Source: JAJRXR01 sp041402005
GTDB lineage: Bacteria; Planctomycetota; Phycisphaerae; Phycisphaerales; UBA1924
NCBI GenBank assembly: GCA_041402005.1
Contig: JAWKTB010000004.1
Span: forward strand, 394,327 to 458,326
Reading direction: 5' to 3'
Length of the DNA: 64,000 bases
Shown here: in pieces, positions 53,598 to 62,220 of the stretch
Layout: every line of letters starts with the position of its first letter
Position numbering within the stretch: the stretch's first letter is position 1
Notes under the pieces: model-generated
What the model was told of the DNA's origin: nothing
The model's database searches: none
The model's input: the letters and a program-made list of their open reading frames with translations, nothing else
Position numbers and translations under genes: made by a program

Positions 53598-54161
53598 TTA
53601 CCAGCGGTTGAAGCTGAACTTCTGGCCGCCGATGGAGGCCTCGAACATGAGGCCGCCCTCTTCCATGGTGAAGACGGCCATGCCGTTCTCGAAGTCGGCG
53701 TCGGCGGAGGCGCCGGCGGTGACGGCGACGGCGGAGGCCTGGGCGGCGAACTCGAAGTGGCCGCCGGTGAAGTTGTCGAGGGCGGCCTTGTTCTGGAAGA
53801 AGATGACCTCGCGGTAGGCCTGGCCGCCGAGGGCGAGGCCGATGGTGGCCTGGGAGAGCGTGGCGTTGCCGATGGGGACGCCCTGCTCGTAGACGAGGCC
53901 CTTGCCGTGGGCGCCACCGACGCCGACGGCGCCCTTGCCGACGGTCGGGAAGATCGCGTAGCCGTAGGACTCACGGAACCAGTTGGCCAAGCTCGGGTCC
54001 TCGCGCTTGAACTCGGAGACGGCGCGATCGACGTCGGACTGCATGGACTGCTTCTCGGAGTCGGTCTTGTAGCCGGCGGAGCAGCCGGCGAGCATCGGGG
54101 TGATGAGGGCGGCGCCCGCGACGGAGGCGAGGGCGACGACTCGGAGCTTGCGTGCGTTCAT
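53598..54161 (-). CDS. SYLF (Ysc84-like) domain lipoprotein
   Basis: 187 residues. Lipoprotein signal (LRVVALASVAGAALITPMLAGC). The SYLF domain is clear: GYAIFPTVGKGAVGVGGAHG, GIPIGNATL-type segment here GVPIGNATLSQATIGLALGG, then YREVIFFQNKAALDNFTGG and FENGMAVFTMEEGGLMFEAS. Lipid-binding family, envelope location. Monocistronic, with the repeat-based terminator. Confidence 0.93.
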   Translation of the reverse strand: MNARKLRVVALASVAGAALITPMLAGCSAGYKTDSEKQSMQSDVDRAVSEFKREDPSLANWFRESYGYAIFPTVGKGAVGVGGAHGKGLVYEQGVPIGNATLSQATIGLALGGQAYREVIFFQNKAALDNFTGGHFEFAAQASAVAVTAGASADADFENGMAVFTMEEGGLMFEASIGGQKFSFNRW

Positions 54162-54327
54162 GGTGTTCTCCCCTGGGTTTGGGTTTTGGGTTGAGGTGAA
54201 GGTTATGCCGGAGGGGTTCGGTGGACCGTCGCGAGGGGCGGCGAAGTGCGCCGGGAGCCCGGCTCATGGAGGGCGTTGCGTGGGGAAATGCCCGTGGCGC
54301 CGGGGTTTCGGGGAGATCGACTCGTCG

Positions 54328-54684
54328 TCAGGCGCGCGCGTCTTTCGGGCGGAAGGCCAGGTGGGCCTGCTCGACGTCGGGGTAGATCTCGAAGACCTGG
54401 TCGAGACGGGCGATCTCGAGGATCTGCGCCAGGAGCGTGCGGACGGCGGCGAGCTTGACGTCGCCGCCCCGCTTGGCCATGCGCTTGTGCAGTGAGACAA
54501 GGACGGCGAGGGCGGCGCTGGAGACGTGCTCGAGTCGGGCGCAGTCGACGATGATGTTGTGGAAACCGGCGTCGACGAGAGTTTCCACGGGGTCGAGGAG
54601 CTCGTCGGCGTTGGAGGCGTCGAGGCCGCCGTCGGCGTGGAGGAGGAGGACGCCGTCGGGGAGTTTCTCGTGCTCGAACTGCAT
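54328..54684 (-). CDS. STAS-domain anti-sigma factor antagonist-like protein
   Basis: 118 residues from ATG 54684 (MQFEHEKLPDGVLLLHADGG). STAS core: AGFHNIIVDCARLEHVSSAA, with the Ser pair and Asp; then ALAVLVSLHKRMAKRGGDVK and ARLDQVFEIYPDVEQA. A better match to SpoIIAA-type antagonists than the 17622 gene. No partner kinase nearby. Divergent from the PKS operon with only 51 bases between starts. Confidence 0.92.
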   Translation of the reverse strand: MQFEHEKLPDGVLLLHADGGLDASNADELLDPVETLVDAGFHNIIVDCARLEHVSSAALAVLVSLHKRMAKRGGDVKLAAVRTLLAQILEIARLDQVFEIYPDVEQAHLAFRPKDARA

Positions 54685-54735
54685 GGGGGGATGGTACCTG
54701 CACCGGACGGGCGGGGGCGGGGATACGCTCCTCGC

Positions 54736-55422
54736 GTGCGCCAGTTGGTCGGAGAGTTGATGGACGACCCCGGGATCGACGGCGGGGAGCATCGGCGTGC
54801 GCTCAAGGGGTTGGCACGGATCAACCGGGTCAGCTGCGTGGCGCGGTCGGTGTTCCGGGTGGTGCGCGAGGTCGCGGCGGGGTCCGGGGGCGTCGTCGAG
54901 GTCGTGGACGTCGCGGCGGGGGGCGGGGACGTCGGGCTCGCGCTCTGGCGGATGGGAAAGCGGGCAGGAATGGACGTGCGCTTGACGGCGCTCGACAAGA
55001 GTGGGTTCGCGCTCGGCTGTGCGCACGAGAAGGCCAAGAGCGCGGGGGCGGCGGTCAGGACGGTCGTCGGCGATGCGGTCGAGGGTCCGATTCCGGAGGG
55101 GGACGTCGTGGTGTGCACGCTGTTCCTGCACCACCTGAGCGAGGAGGAGGGGGTGGCGGCGCTGCGGAACATGGCGCGGGCGGCTCGGCGGGCGCTGGTC
55201 ATCAGCGATCTTCGCCGTGGGGCGTGGGGGACGATGCTCGCGGCGACGACGCCGAGGGTTCTCACGCGGTCGCGGGTGGTGCATGTCGATGCGCTGCGGT
55301 CGGCCCGGGCGGCGCTGTCGATCGGGGAGTTTCACTCGATCGCGGCGCGGGCGGGGATCAGGGAGGCCCGCATCCGGCGCACGTTCCCGGCACGTATGGA
55401 GCTGGTCTGGAGGCGCGCGTGA
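54736..55422 (+). CDS. Class I SAM-dependent methyltransferase of the type III PKS operon
   Basis: 228 residues from GTG 54736; ATG 54760 is an alternative. The SAM-binding segment VVEVVDVAAGGGDVGLALWR has a GGG in place of the usual GxG, followed by ALDKSGFALGCAHEKAKSAG. Motif post I: VVVCTLFLHHLSEEEGVAAL. The end has RAGIREARIRRTFPARMELV. It probably methylates the polyketide product or an intermediate. Its stop overlaps the GTG of the FAD enzyme (GTGA). Confidence 0.9.
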   Translation: MRQLVGELMDDPGIDGGEHRRALKGLARINRVSCVARSVFRVVREVAAGSGGVVEVVDVAAGGGDVGLALWRMGKRAGMDVRLTALDKSGFALGCAHEKAKSAGAAVRTVVGDAVEGPIPEGDVVVCTLFLHHLSEEEGVAALRNMARAARRALVISDLRRGAWGTMLAATTPRVLTRSRVVHVDALRSARAALSIGEFHSIAARAGIREARIRRTFPARMELVWRRA

Positions 55423-56567
55423 CGGATCGTGTCGAGACCGGTGAACTGCGGGCGCTGGATGGCGGCGCCCTCGACGTCGTGGTCGTCGGGGGCGGGCCGG
55501 CGGGGTCGATGACGGCCCGGGAGCTGGCACGGCGCGGGATCGGGGTGCTGCTCGTCGAGAAGCGGGAGATGCCACGCTGGAAGGTGTGCGGGGCGTGCGT
55601 CGGGGCGCTCGGGGCGCGGACGCTGGCGCGGGTCGGCCTCGGGGGGTTGCTGGGCTCGATCGGGGCGCGGGAGTTGGCGGGCGTCGAGGTGTACGCGGGT
55701 GAGCGACGGGCGCGCGTGGGGCTGCATGGGATGGCCTCGGTGTCGAGGGGGGCGCTCGACGCGGCGCTGGTGAGCGAGGCGGCGGCGGAAGGGGCGCGCG
55801 TCGTGACCGGCGTGATCGCGGCGCGGAGTGATGGAGGGAACGTCTTGCTGCGAACAGGTGAGACGCGGGTCGAGGTCGTGGCGCGGGCGGTCGTGCTCGC
55901 GTGCGGGCTCGGGAGCGGGGCGGCGTGGGGGCTCGGGGAGGCGCGGGTGCGCGACGCCTCCTGGATTGGTGTCGGGACAGTCACGGAATGGGACAGGCGC
56001 GTCGGGGATGGGTCGGGGCTTGTGATGCTGGTCGGGCGGCGGGGGTACCTGGGGTGTGCGCGCCTGGAGGACGGGCGGGCGAACTGGGCGGCGGCGGTTG
56101 ATCCGGAGGCGGTGCGCGCGGCGGGGTCGGTGGAGGAGGCGCTTCGAGGCGTGTGCGCGGAAGCGGGGATGGACGCGTCGGTCGTGCCGGGGGAGGGGTG
56201 GAAGGGGACGCCACGATTGACGCGCGTGGGGTGTGTCGAACACGGCGGGACGTACGCGGTGGGCGACGCGGCGGGGTACGTCGAGCCGATCACGGGCGAG
56301 GGAATCTCGTGGGCGATGGCGGGCGGGGTGGCGCTCGGGGAGCATCTGGCGGGCGCGCTGACGCACGAGTTGGAGCCCGGGAGTTGGGCGCGGCAATGGC
56401 GGCGGATGATGCGCGTGCGGCGGGCGCGGTGTGCGCTCGTCGCCCAGACGCTGCGACATCCTGGGGTGGTGTCTGGGGCGGTTGCGGCACTCGGGTGGCG
56501 CCCGGCGCTGGGCGGGGTGGTGGTTGCGGGGCTGATCGGGTCTGGGGCGAGGGAGGAGGTCGCTTGA
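55419..56567 (+). CDS. FAD-dependent oxidoreductase (geranylgeranyl-reductase/halogenase-like) of the type III PKS operon
   Basis: 382 residues from GTG 55419. N-terminal FAD motif DVVVVGGGPAGSMTARELAR, then LLVEKREMPRWKVCGACVGA as in the geranylgeranyl reductase/PHBH group. The second FAD motif is YAVGDAAGYVEPITGEGISW. It likely oxidises or reduces the polyketide-derived ring. It is coupled on both sides: GTGA with the methyltransferase, and TTGA with the PKS. Confidence 0.92.
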   Translation: MTDRVETGELRALDGGALDVVVVGGGPAGSMTARELARRGIGVLLVEKREMPRWKVCGACVGALGARTLARVGLGGLLGSIGARELAGVEVYAGERRARVGLHGMASVSRGALDAALVSEAAAEGARVVTGVIAARSDGGNVLLRTGETRVEVVARAVVLACGLGSGAAWGLGEARVRDASWIGVGTVTEWDRRVGDGSGLVMLVGRRGYLGCARLEDGRANWAAAVDPEAVRAAGSVEEALRGVCAEAGMDASVVPGEGWKGTPRLTRVGCVEHGGTYAVGDAAGYVEPITGEGISWAMAGGVALGEHLAGALTHELEPGSWARQWRRMMRVRRARCALVAQTLRHPGVVSGAVAALGWRPALGGVVVAGLIGSGAREEVA

Positions 56568-57640
56568 ACTCGAAGCTGCTGGCGATCGGGGTCGCGACGC
56601 CGCCGACGGGCGTCTCGCAGGAGCGGGCGGCGGAGTTGGCGGTGGCGCTGACTGGGAGCGAGGGGACGCGCTCACGCGCGATCCGGGAGCTGTACAGAAG
56701 GTCCGGGGTCGAGCGGCGTGGGTCGGTCGCGGTGGACGCGTCGGGGGAGTCGGCGCTGTTTGCGCGCGCGAACGGGAATGGTCGCCTGGGTCCATCGACG
56801 CAGACACGTCTGGAGGCGTATGCGCGCCACGCGGGGCCGTTGGCGCTGGAGGCGTGTCGAGACTGTCTGGAACGCGCCGGGGTGGATGCTGGGCGCGTGA
56901 CGCACCTAGTGACGGTGTCGTGCACGGGGTTCGAGGCGCCGGGGGTGGACATTGGGTTGATGCGGGCGCTGGGGTTGGCGTCGACGACGAAGCGGACGAA
57001 CGTGGGGTTCATGGGGTGCCACGGGGCGATCAACGGGATCCGCGTGGCGGACGCCTTTGTGCGCGCGGACCCTCGCCACGTCGTCTTGGTCTGCTGCGTC
57101 GAGTTGTGCTCGGTGCACTTTCAGTATGGGAGCGGGGAGGGGATCGCGGTCGCGAACGCGTTGTTCGCCGACGGGGCGGCGGCGTGCCTGATCGCGTCGG
57201 AAGGCGTGGGCGATGGTGCGCCGGCGATCCGGGGCACTGGGTCGATGGTCTTCCCGGATTCGGAGCGGGAGATGGGGTGGCGGATCGGGGACCACGGGTT
57301 CGAGATGCGGCTGACGTCGCGGGTGCCGGAGCTGCTTCGGGCGCACGTGGGGGGGTGGATGGACGCGTGGTTGGGTGAGCATGGGCTTGGGCGGTCGGAC
57401 GTGCGCGCGTGGGCGGTGCATCCGGGGGGGCCGCGGGTGATCGAGGCGGTGCGTGAGGGTCTGGAGATCGAGGCGGACATCGGCGCGGAGTCGCGGCGGG
57501 TGCTGCGTGAGTGCGGGAACATGTCGTCGGCGACGGTGCTGTTCATCGTGCGCGCGATGCTGGAAGGCGGGGCGGGAACGCCCCTGGTGGCGATGGCGTT
57601 CGGGCCTGGGCTGACGGGGGAGGCGGCGGTGATCGGCTAG
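56564..57640 (+). CDS. Type III polyketide synthase (chalcone/stilbene synthase family)
   Basis: 358 residues from TTG 56564, four-base overlap with the previous stop and a GGGAGGAGG ribosome site. Catalytic triad by alignment with chalcone synthase: Cys152 in VGFMGCHGAINGIRVA, His286 in AWAVHPGGPRVIEAV, Asn319 in ECGNMSSATVLF. The strand VTHLVTVSCTGFEAPGVDIG corresponds to the CTTSGVDMPG region. It condenses malonyl-CoA units on an acyl starter to give pyrones, resorcinols or chromones; the product cannot be read from sequence. Last gene of the operon. Confidence 0.96.
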   Translation: MNSKLLAIGVATPPTGVSQERAAELAVALTGSEGTRSRAIRELYRRSGVERRGSVAVDASGESALFARANGNGRLGPSTQTRLEAYARHAGPLALEACRDCLERAGVDAGRVTHLVTVSCTGFEAPGVDIGLMRALGLASTTKRTNVGFMGCHGAINGIRVADAFVRADPRHVVLVCCVELCSVHFQYGSGEGIAVANALFADGAAACLIASEGVGDGAPAIRGTGSMVFPDSEREMGWRIGDHGFEMRLTSRVPELLRAHVGGWMDAWLGEHGLGRSDVRAWAVHPGGPRVIEAVREGLEIEADIGAESRRVLRECGNMSSATVLFIVRAMLEGGAGTPLVAMAFGPGLTGEAAVIG

Positions 57641-57766
57641 GGGGCGGGGACGCCGTAGGATGGCGCGAGGGGGTGGGCGGGGTGCGGGCATATGGGGGTG
57701 GGGTCCGGGCGAACCCGGGGCCGGGCCCTTGATTCTGCGTTGGCGGCACGACGTCCGAGCTTCTTG

Positions 57767-58363
57767 ATGACCCTGCACGAGGGATCTTCGTCGTTCGTCC
57801 CGCGGTCGGAAGATCGTGCGGGGGCGGTGGGTCCGTGCGCGCCGATCCGGGAGACGGCGGGGCAGGAGTTGGACGGTCTGTACCGGTTCGCGGTCGCTCG
57901 ACTCGGGGGCAAGTCGCACATGGCGGAAGATGTGGTGCAGCAGGCGCTGCTGATCGCGATGGCGCACGCGTCGCCGCCGAGTGAGGCGGAGCGGCAGCGG
58001 GCGTGGCTGCGGGGGGTCGTGCAGAACGTGATCCGGAGGCAGCTTCGCACCAGGCGGCGTGGGCGGGCGGCGATGCTCCGGTTGTCGTCGGAGCGGGAGG
58101 ACGGCGGGCGGGGAGGCGAGGAGGTCGACGGGCGCGAGGAGGGCGGCGAGCGGGCGCGACTGGTACGGGCGCTGTTTCTGGCGGTGACGGAGCTGAGCCG
58201 TGCGGATCAGGACTTGTTCTACGCGGTGTACCGGGCGGGGAGGTCGCACGCGTGCGTGGCGGAGGAGTTGGGGACGACGCCCAAGGGCGTGGAGGCGAGG
58301 CTGTACCGCATGCGTTCGCGGCTTCGCAAGGCGATGGAGTCGAGCATCGAGGGTGCGTCATGA
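57767..58363 (+). CDS. RNA polymerase sigma factor, ECF type
   Basis: 198 residues from ATG 57767. Region 2: ELDGLYRFAVARLGGKSHMA with EDVVQQALLIAMAHA. Region 4: FYAVYRAGRSHACVAEELGT, then TPKGVEARLYRMRSRLRKAM. A Gly/Glu-rich linker separates them. Coupled (ATGA) to the downstream membrane protein, which is probably its anti-sigma factor. Confidence 0.92.
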   Translation: MTLHEGSSSFVPRSEDRAGAVGPCAPIRETAGQELDGLYRFAVARLGGKSHMAEDVVQQALLIAMAHASPPSEAERQRAWLRGVVQNVIRRQLRTRRRGRAAMLRLSSEREDGGRGGEEVDGREEGGERARLVRALFLAVTELSRADQDLFYAVYRAGRSHACVAEELGTTPKGVEARLYRMRSRLRKAMESSIEGAS

Positions 58364-59070
58364 ATGAGTCGGATGAGCAGGCTGATCGCGGGTTCGAGGC
58401 GTTGCTGCGGGAGCTGGGGCCGGACGTGCCTCAGCCGGAGCTGGAGGCGGGGGCGCGTGAACGGCTGATGGCGGTGATCGCCCGCGAGGAAGGCGCGCAT
58501 GGCGCGGCGCGGGTCGGGCGCGGGTCGGGGTGGAAGACGGCGGCGGGGATCGGTCTGGTCGCGGCGCTCGGGGTGGCATGCACACTGTTGAGCGTTGGCC
58601 TCGGGCGGGTTGAGAACGAGCTGGCGGCGTCGCGGTGGGAGACGGGCGAGGCGTTGACGCTGCTGATGAAGGCGCGCCAGTCGCAAGAGACGATCGAGGC
58701 GCCCGAGGATCTCGGGGGTGTGCGCGAGAGCGACCTCACGCTGATCACGTTCGATCATCGGCTGTGCCCGATCGCGCGGGTGAGCACGCCGGCGTTTCGG
58801 GCGATGGCGGAGGCGCATGGGGGCGAGGCGGCGCGGTTCATGGTGTTCGACGTGACCGGGGACAAGCGCGAGGAGGTGAGTCGGGAGATCGATTCGATGG
58901 GGATGGGGTACGCGCTGGGGGCGCCCCTGGGGGCGGAGACGGGGGTGGTGAAGGTGCTGGATACGCGGCGTGGTCGGGTGCTCAGCTCGGCGGCGGGGGC
59001 GAGGGGGTTGGAGCAGGCCGAGGCGCTCTTGGCGCGTGTGGCGGCGCTCGATGAGCGTGCTTCGCCCTAG
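58360..59070 (+). CDS. Candidate anti-sigma factor with thioredoxin-like C-terminal domain
   Basis: 236 residues. The N-terminal cytoplasmic part (RGFEALLRELGPDVPQPELE) is followed by one transmembrane helix (TAAGIGLVAALGVACTLLSV) and an extracytoplasmic domain. That domain has LTLITFDHRLCPIARVSTPA, FRAMAEAHGGEAARFMVFDV and GAPLGAETGVVKVLDTRRGR. It has the strand order of a thioredoxin fold, but with a single Cys (HRLCPI) instead of CxxC. No zinc-binding HxxxCxxC motif is present. Coupling to the sigma gene supports the anti-sigma role; the thioredoxin-like part may sense redox or a ligand. Confidence 0.75.
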   Translation: MNESDEQADRGFEALLRELGPDVPQPELEAGARERLMAVIAREEGAHGAARVGRGSGWKTAAGIGLVAALGVACTLLSVGLGRVENELAASRWETGEALTLLMKARQSQETIEAPEDLGGVRESDLTLITFDHRLCPIARVSTPAFRAMAEAHGGEAARFMVFDVTGDKREEVSREIDSMGMGYALGAPLGAETGVVKVLDTRRGRVLSSAAGARGLEQAEALLARVAALDERASP

Positions 59071-59288
59071 CGCGGGTGGGCGTCTCGGGCTATTTCTCGA
59101 AATGTGCGAGGGGTGATGTCGTCGGCGGGCACTTGGTTGTGCCGCGATGAGGCCGCGCGTGCGCGGCGGTCGCGGGGATGGAGCTTCGAGCGAGTTTGCG
59201 GGGGCGCGGAGCGTGTCGCGCGAGTTGTATCGGTGCGCCGCCGCCTCGCGTGCGAAAGACATCGACCCTCAAGGACTGGAGATTGACG

Positions 59289-60143
59289 ATGATGCTGACG
59301 GCAATGCTGGCGGTGGCGATGGGCGTGGCGGTGGGGCCGCCGAAGTTCGCGCCGGATTGGTTGGACAACTTCAACGACGGGAACGCGGTCGACGGGGCGC
59401 CAGTGACATGGACCGATTCCCCGGCGTTCGGTTCGGCGTTCGAAGTCGTGGACGGCGATCTGATCGTGAGCATGGATCCCGGGACGCCGGCGATCTCGTC
59501 GCCGCGGGTGGGGAAGTACTTCGCGATGGGCGCGTCGGTGCGGGCGCGGATGGTGGCGGTGAACGGGCCCGGGCGGTACACGGTGGCGTTCGCGGACGAG
59601 GCGACGGGGATCAAGGGGTACGTCGCGTCGTTCTCGACGTGCCAAGGCGGGCGGGTCGAGCTGTTCCGGGGTGACGTGATCGGGCAGATCGTGTTCATAG
59701 GTGGGGGACAGGTGGCGTGGCCATATTCGCCGACGGACGGTGAGTTCTACATCCAGCTCGACGTGTTCGAGGGGGTGGTGTCGGCGAGGGTGTGGCGCCC
59801 GGGCGAGCCATTCCCGAAGGCGGCGCTCTCGGCGATGGACGACACGTACCCGGACGGGGTCGCGTCGATCGCGATTCAGGATTTCGGGAACGGGGCGAGC
59901 TGCCTGGCGTCGGGGAACCTGACTGATACCTACGCCGTCGTTCGGTTCGCGCAGGCGTCGTCCAACCCGCTGACCAGCTCGGGGCGCGGGGACATCAACG
60001 TCGACGGGCAGCAGGACTTCACCGACGTGCTCGCGTTCCTGACAGCGTTTGGCGAGATGGGACCGGAGGCGGATCTGGCGGCGCCGTATGGGCAGTGGGA
60101 TTTCTCAGACGTCGTCGCGTTCCTGGTCGCGTTCGCGGAGTGA
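59289..60143 (+). CDS. Exported protein ending in a dockerin-like double motif
   Basis: 284 residues from ATG 59289. Short signal (MMLTAMLAVAMGVAVG). The middle is a lectin/glucanase-like beta sandwich (DWLDNFNDGNAVDGAPVTWT, FAMGASVRARMVAVNGPGRY, GEFYIQLDVFEGVVSARVWR). The last 50 residues are two calcium-loop-like units: GDINVDGQQDFTDVLAFLTA and GQWDFSDVVAFLVAFAE, the planctomycete dockerin-like tail. Presumed to attach to a surface partner. Confidence 0.83.
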   Translation: MMLTAMLAVAMGVAVGPPKFAPDWLDNFNDGNAVDGAPVTWTDSPAFGSAFEVVDGDLIVSMDPGTPAISSPRVGKYFAMGASVRARMVAVNGPGRYTVAFADEATGIKGYVASFSTCQGGRVELFRGDVIGQIVFIGGGQVAWPYSPTDGEFYIQLDVFEGVVSARVWRPGEPFPKAALSAMDDTYPDGVASIAIQDFGNGASCLASGNLTDTYAVVRFAQASSNPLTSSGRGDINVDGQQDFTDVLAFLTAFGEMGPEADLAAPYGQWDFSDVVAFLVAFAE

Positions 60144-60336
60144 CGCGGGGGCGTCGGCGGAGATCGTGAACCTGAGTTGAGAGCGCGGCTGACCATGGGC
60201 CGCGGACGCGCCTGGTCGGGTGTACACCCGGCCGGCGCGTGTTTGCTTGGTGGGCACGGCGCTCGGGTACGATGTGCGAGGGCCTCTCGCGTGCGAGGGG
60301 CTTTGGTACGCGCGTGCGGCGCGACGGGAGACGACC

Positions 60337-60948
60337 ATGGGCAGGACGGGGCGCGGGCGGGCGGCGACGCGCTGCGGGTGGGCGAGGTCGGAGCCGGAGC
60401 TTTCGTATCACGACGCGGAGTGGGGCGTGCCCGAGCGCGACGAGTCGCGCCTGTTCGAGTTGATCACGCTCGAGGGCGCGCAGAGCGGGCTGAGCTGGCG
60501 GACGATCCTGCTGAAGCGTGAGAACTACAGGCGGGCGTTCCGGAACTTCGAGGTGGAGCGGGTGGCGCGGATGGGGGCGCGCGACGTGGAGCGGCTGCTG
60601 GGTGTCACTGATCCGGCGCGGGCGATCGTGCGGCATCGGGGGAAGATCGAGTCGACGATCGAGAACGCGCGGGCGATCATGAAGATGCGTTCACGGGGGG
60701 AGACGCTCGGGGAGCTGGCCTGGTCGCTGGTCGGGGGGGAACCGATTCAGAACCGGTGGCGAACGATGGGGGAACTGCCGGGCGAGACAGACGTATCGCG
60801 GCGTATGAGCCGCGAGTTGAAGCGGCGCGGGCTGCGTTTCGTGGGCCCGACGACGTGTTATGCGTTCATGCAAGCCGCGGGGCTGGTGAATGACCACCTC
60901 GTGGGGTGTTTCCGCCATTCGGAGGTCGGCGGGGGGAAGAGGCGCTAG
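60337..60948 (+). CDS. tag: DNA-3-methyladenine glycosylase I
   Basis: 203 residues from ATG 60337 with GGGAG upstream. Tag signature: TRCGWARSEPELSYHDAEWG, with the zinc Cys and His; LTLEGAQSGLSWRTILLKRE-type segment here ITLEGAQSGLSWRTILLKRE; then LRFVGPTTCYAFMQAAGLVN, DHLVGCFRH with the C-terminal zinc ligands. It removes 3-methyladenine from DNA. Confidence 0.96.
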   Translation: MGRTGRGRAATRCGWARSEPELSYHDAEWGVPERDESRLFELITLEGAQSGLSWRTILLKRENYRRAFRNFEVERVARMGARDVERLLGVTDPARAIVRHRGKIESTIENARAIMKMRSRGETLGELAWSLVGGEPIQNRWRTMGELPGETDVSRRMSRELKRRGLRFVGPTTCYAFMQAAGLVNDHLVGCFRHSEVGGGKRR

Positions 60949-60984
60949 ACTTGTGGGCCCCAATGCAGACGGGGCGGGGATGAG

Positions 60985-61401
60985 ATGAGCAAGCATGACT
61001 CCGAGTGCGTGACGGAGGGGATTCGGGTGGCGGCCTGCCCGGTATTCCTGCCCGAGCACTCGGACCCGGACGCAGAGAACCCGCGGGCGCGGCGTTTCGC
61101 GTTTGGATACAAGATCACGATCCGGAACGAGGGGAAGGTGGCGGCGAGACTGCTCTCGCGTCACTGGGTGATCGTGGACGCGCACGGGGAGCGGCAGGAC
61201 GTCGAGGGGGACGGCGTGGTGGGCGAGCAACCGCACCTCGAGCCGGGGCAGGAGTTCGAGTACACGAGCTGGGCGCCGTTGCACACGCCTTGGGGGACGA
61301 TGGAGGGCGAGTACACGATGCAGCGCGGGGACGGGAGCCTGTTCAAGGCACGGATCGCGCGGTTCTACCTCGTCGCGGAGGACGAGCCGGCGGCGGTGTG
61401 A
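60985..61401 (+). CDS. apaG: ApaG-domain protein
   Basis: 138 residues. FAFGYKITIRNEGKVAARLL, SRHWVIVDAHGERQDVEGDG, VVGEQPHLEPGQEFEYTSWA and GTMEGEYTM: the ApaG/DUF525 fold. Role in bacteria poorly known, linked to Ap4A and Co2+ resistance in enterics. 36 bases after tag in the same direction. Confidence 0.95.
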   Translation: MSKHDSECVTEGIRVAACPVFLPEHSDPDAENPRARRFAFGYKITIRNEGKVAARLLSRHWVIVDAHGERQDVEGDGVVGEQPHLEPGQEFEYTSWAPLHTPWGTMEGEYTMQRGDGSLFKARIARFYLVAEDEPAAV

Positions 61402-61424
61402 ACGCCGCCGAATCTCGCCACTGA

Positions 61425-62051
61425 TCAATCAGGTTCGTCGGTGATGATCGAGGCACGGACCACGAGCAGCATCGCTCGGGGTTCTTTGGTCATGGCATCG
61501 GCGGAGGCGAGATCGACCGCGATGACGCCTCGGTCGACGAGCGTGATCGCCGTGGACCACATGACGCGAGCCCCCAGATGGGCGCTCTCAAGGTCCAGAT
61601 CGAGCTGAGCGCGGATGACGCCCTTGTCCATGACGGAGGGGAGGGCGGCGATGCTGAGCTTCTCGGCGGTCTCGCCCGATGACGCGACCGTGAGCTGGGC
61701 CTTCTCGCCGTGCTGGGCGGCGAGGGCGGGCGAAAGCCAGAGGTCGCCCGCGCCGAGGCGGCGACGGGCCTCGTCGAGCGTCTTGAGGAAGGCATCGTCG
61801 TCGGCGGGCTTCGCATCATCTTCCGTGCTGAATCGCTCACGGAGCAGTTCGATCGCGGACGGGGAAGATCCGGGGGTGTTCACGGCGAGGAGGGCGAACT
61901 GGACGAGGACGGTGCGGGGGTCGTCGTTGGGGGGCTTGGGAGAACGACCGCTGTAGCCCCCGCCGCCCGAGAGCACGGCGATCGAGAGGGAGAGCGTGAA
62001 AACGACGATCAGGAACGCGATGGAGAGACGTGCTGCGTGGACAAGCTTCAT
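61425..62051 (-). CDS. Exported or membrane-anchored protein, unknown
   Basis: 208 residues from ATG 62051 behind a strong AAGGAGGT ribosome site. An N-terminal hydrophobic segment (LSIAFLIVVFTLSLSIAVLS) then a glycine-rich hinge. The body has VQFALLAVNTPGSSPSAIEL, RRRLGAGDLWLSPALAAQHG and the repeated VDRGVIAVDLASADAMTKEP. No family recognised. Confidence 0.72.
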   Translation of the reverse strand: MKLVHAARLSIAFLIVVFTLSLSIAVLSGGGGYSGRSPKPPNDDPRTVLVQFALLAVNTPGSSPSAIELLRERFSTEDDAKPADDDAFLKTLDEARRRLGAGDLWLSPALAAQHGEKAQLTVASSGETAEKLSIAALPSVMDKGVIRAQLDLDLESAHLGARVMWSTAITLVDRGVIAVDLASADAMTKEPRAMLLVVRASIITDEPD

Positions 62052-62173
62052 CTGAAACCTCCTTGAGAGGAATGGCGAGTCAGATTGCACTTGTCCGTCG
62101 CGACGGACTTTGCATGTCTTTACGGATGGGAACGGGTTTGGTTCTATAGCACAGGTCGCGGCTCGGCTTGTAT

Positions 62174-62198
62174 GGGTGGGCTGGAAGCCCACCCCTCC
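62174..62198. repeat. GGGTGGGCTGGAAGCCCACCC repeat
   Basis: Hairpin GGGTGGGC/GCCCACCC. Member of the GGGCTGGAAGCCC family. Directly follows the Rieske gene on the minus strand but has no T-run, so not an obvious terminator. Confidence 0.75.
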
Positions 62199-62220
62199 GA
62201 GATACAGGAGGGCGGGGCGG

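Noticed and set aside
56920..56950. Cys in VTVSCTGF as catalytic residue of the PKS
   Set aside because: Alignment with chalcone synthase places that Cys in the CTTSGVDMPG strand; the catalytic one is Cys152 in VGFMGCHG.
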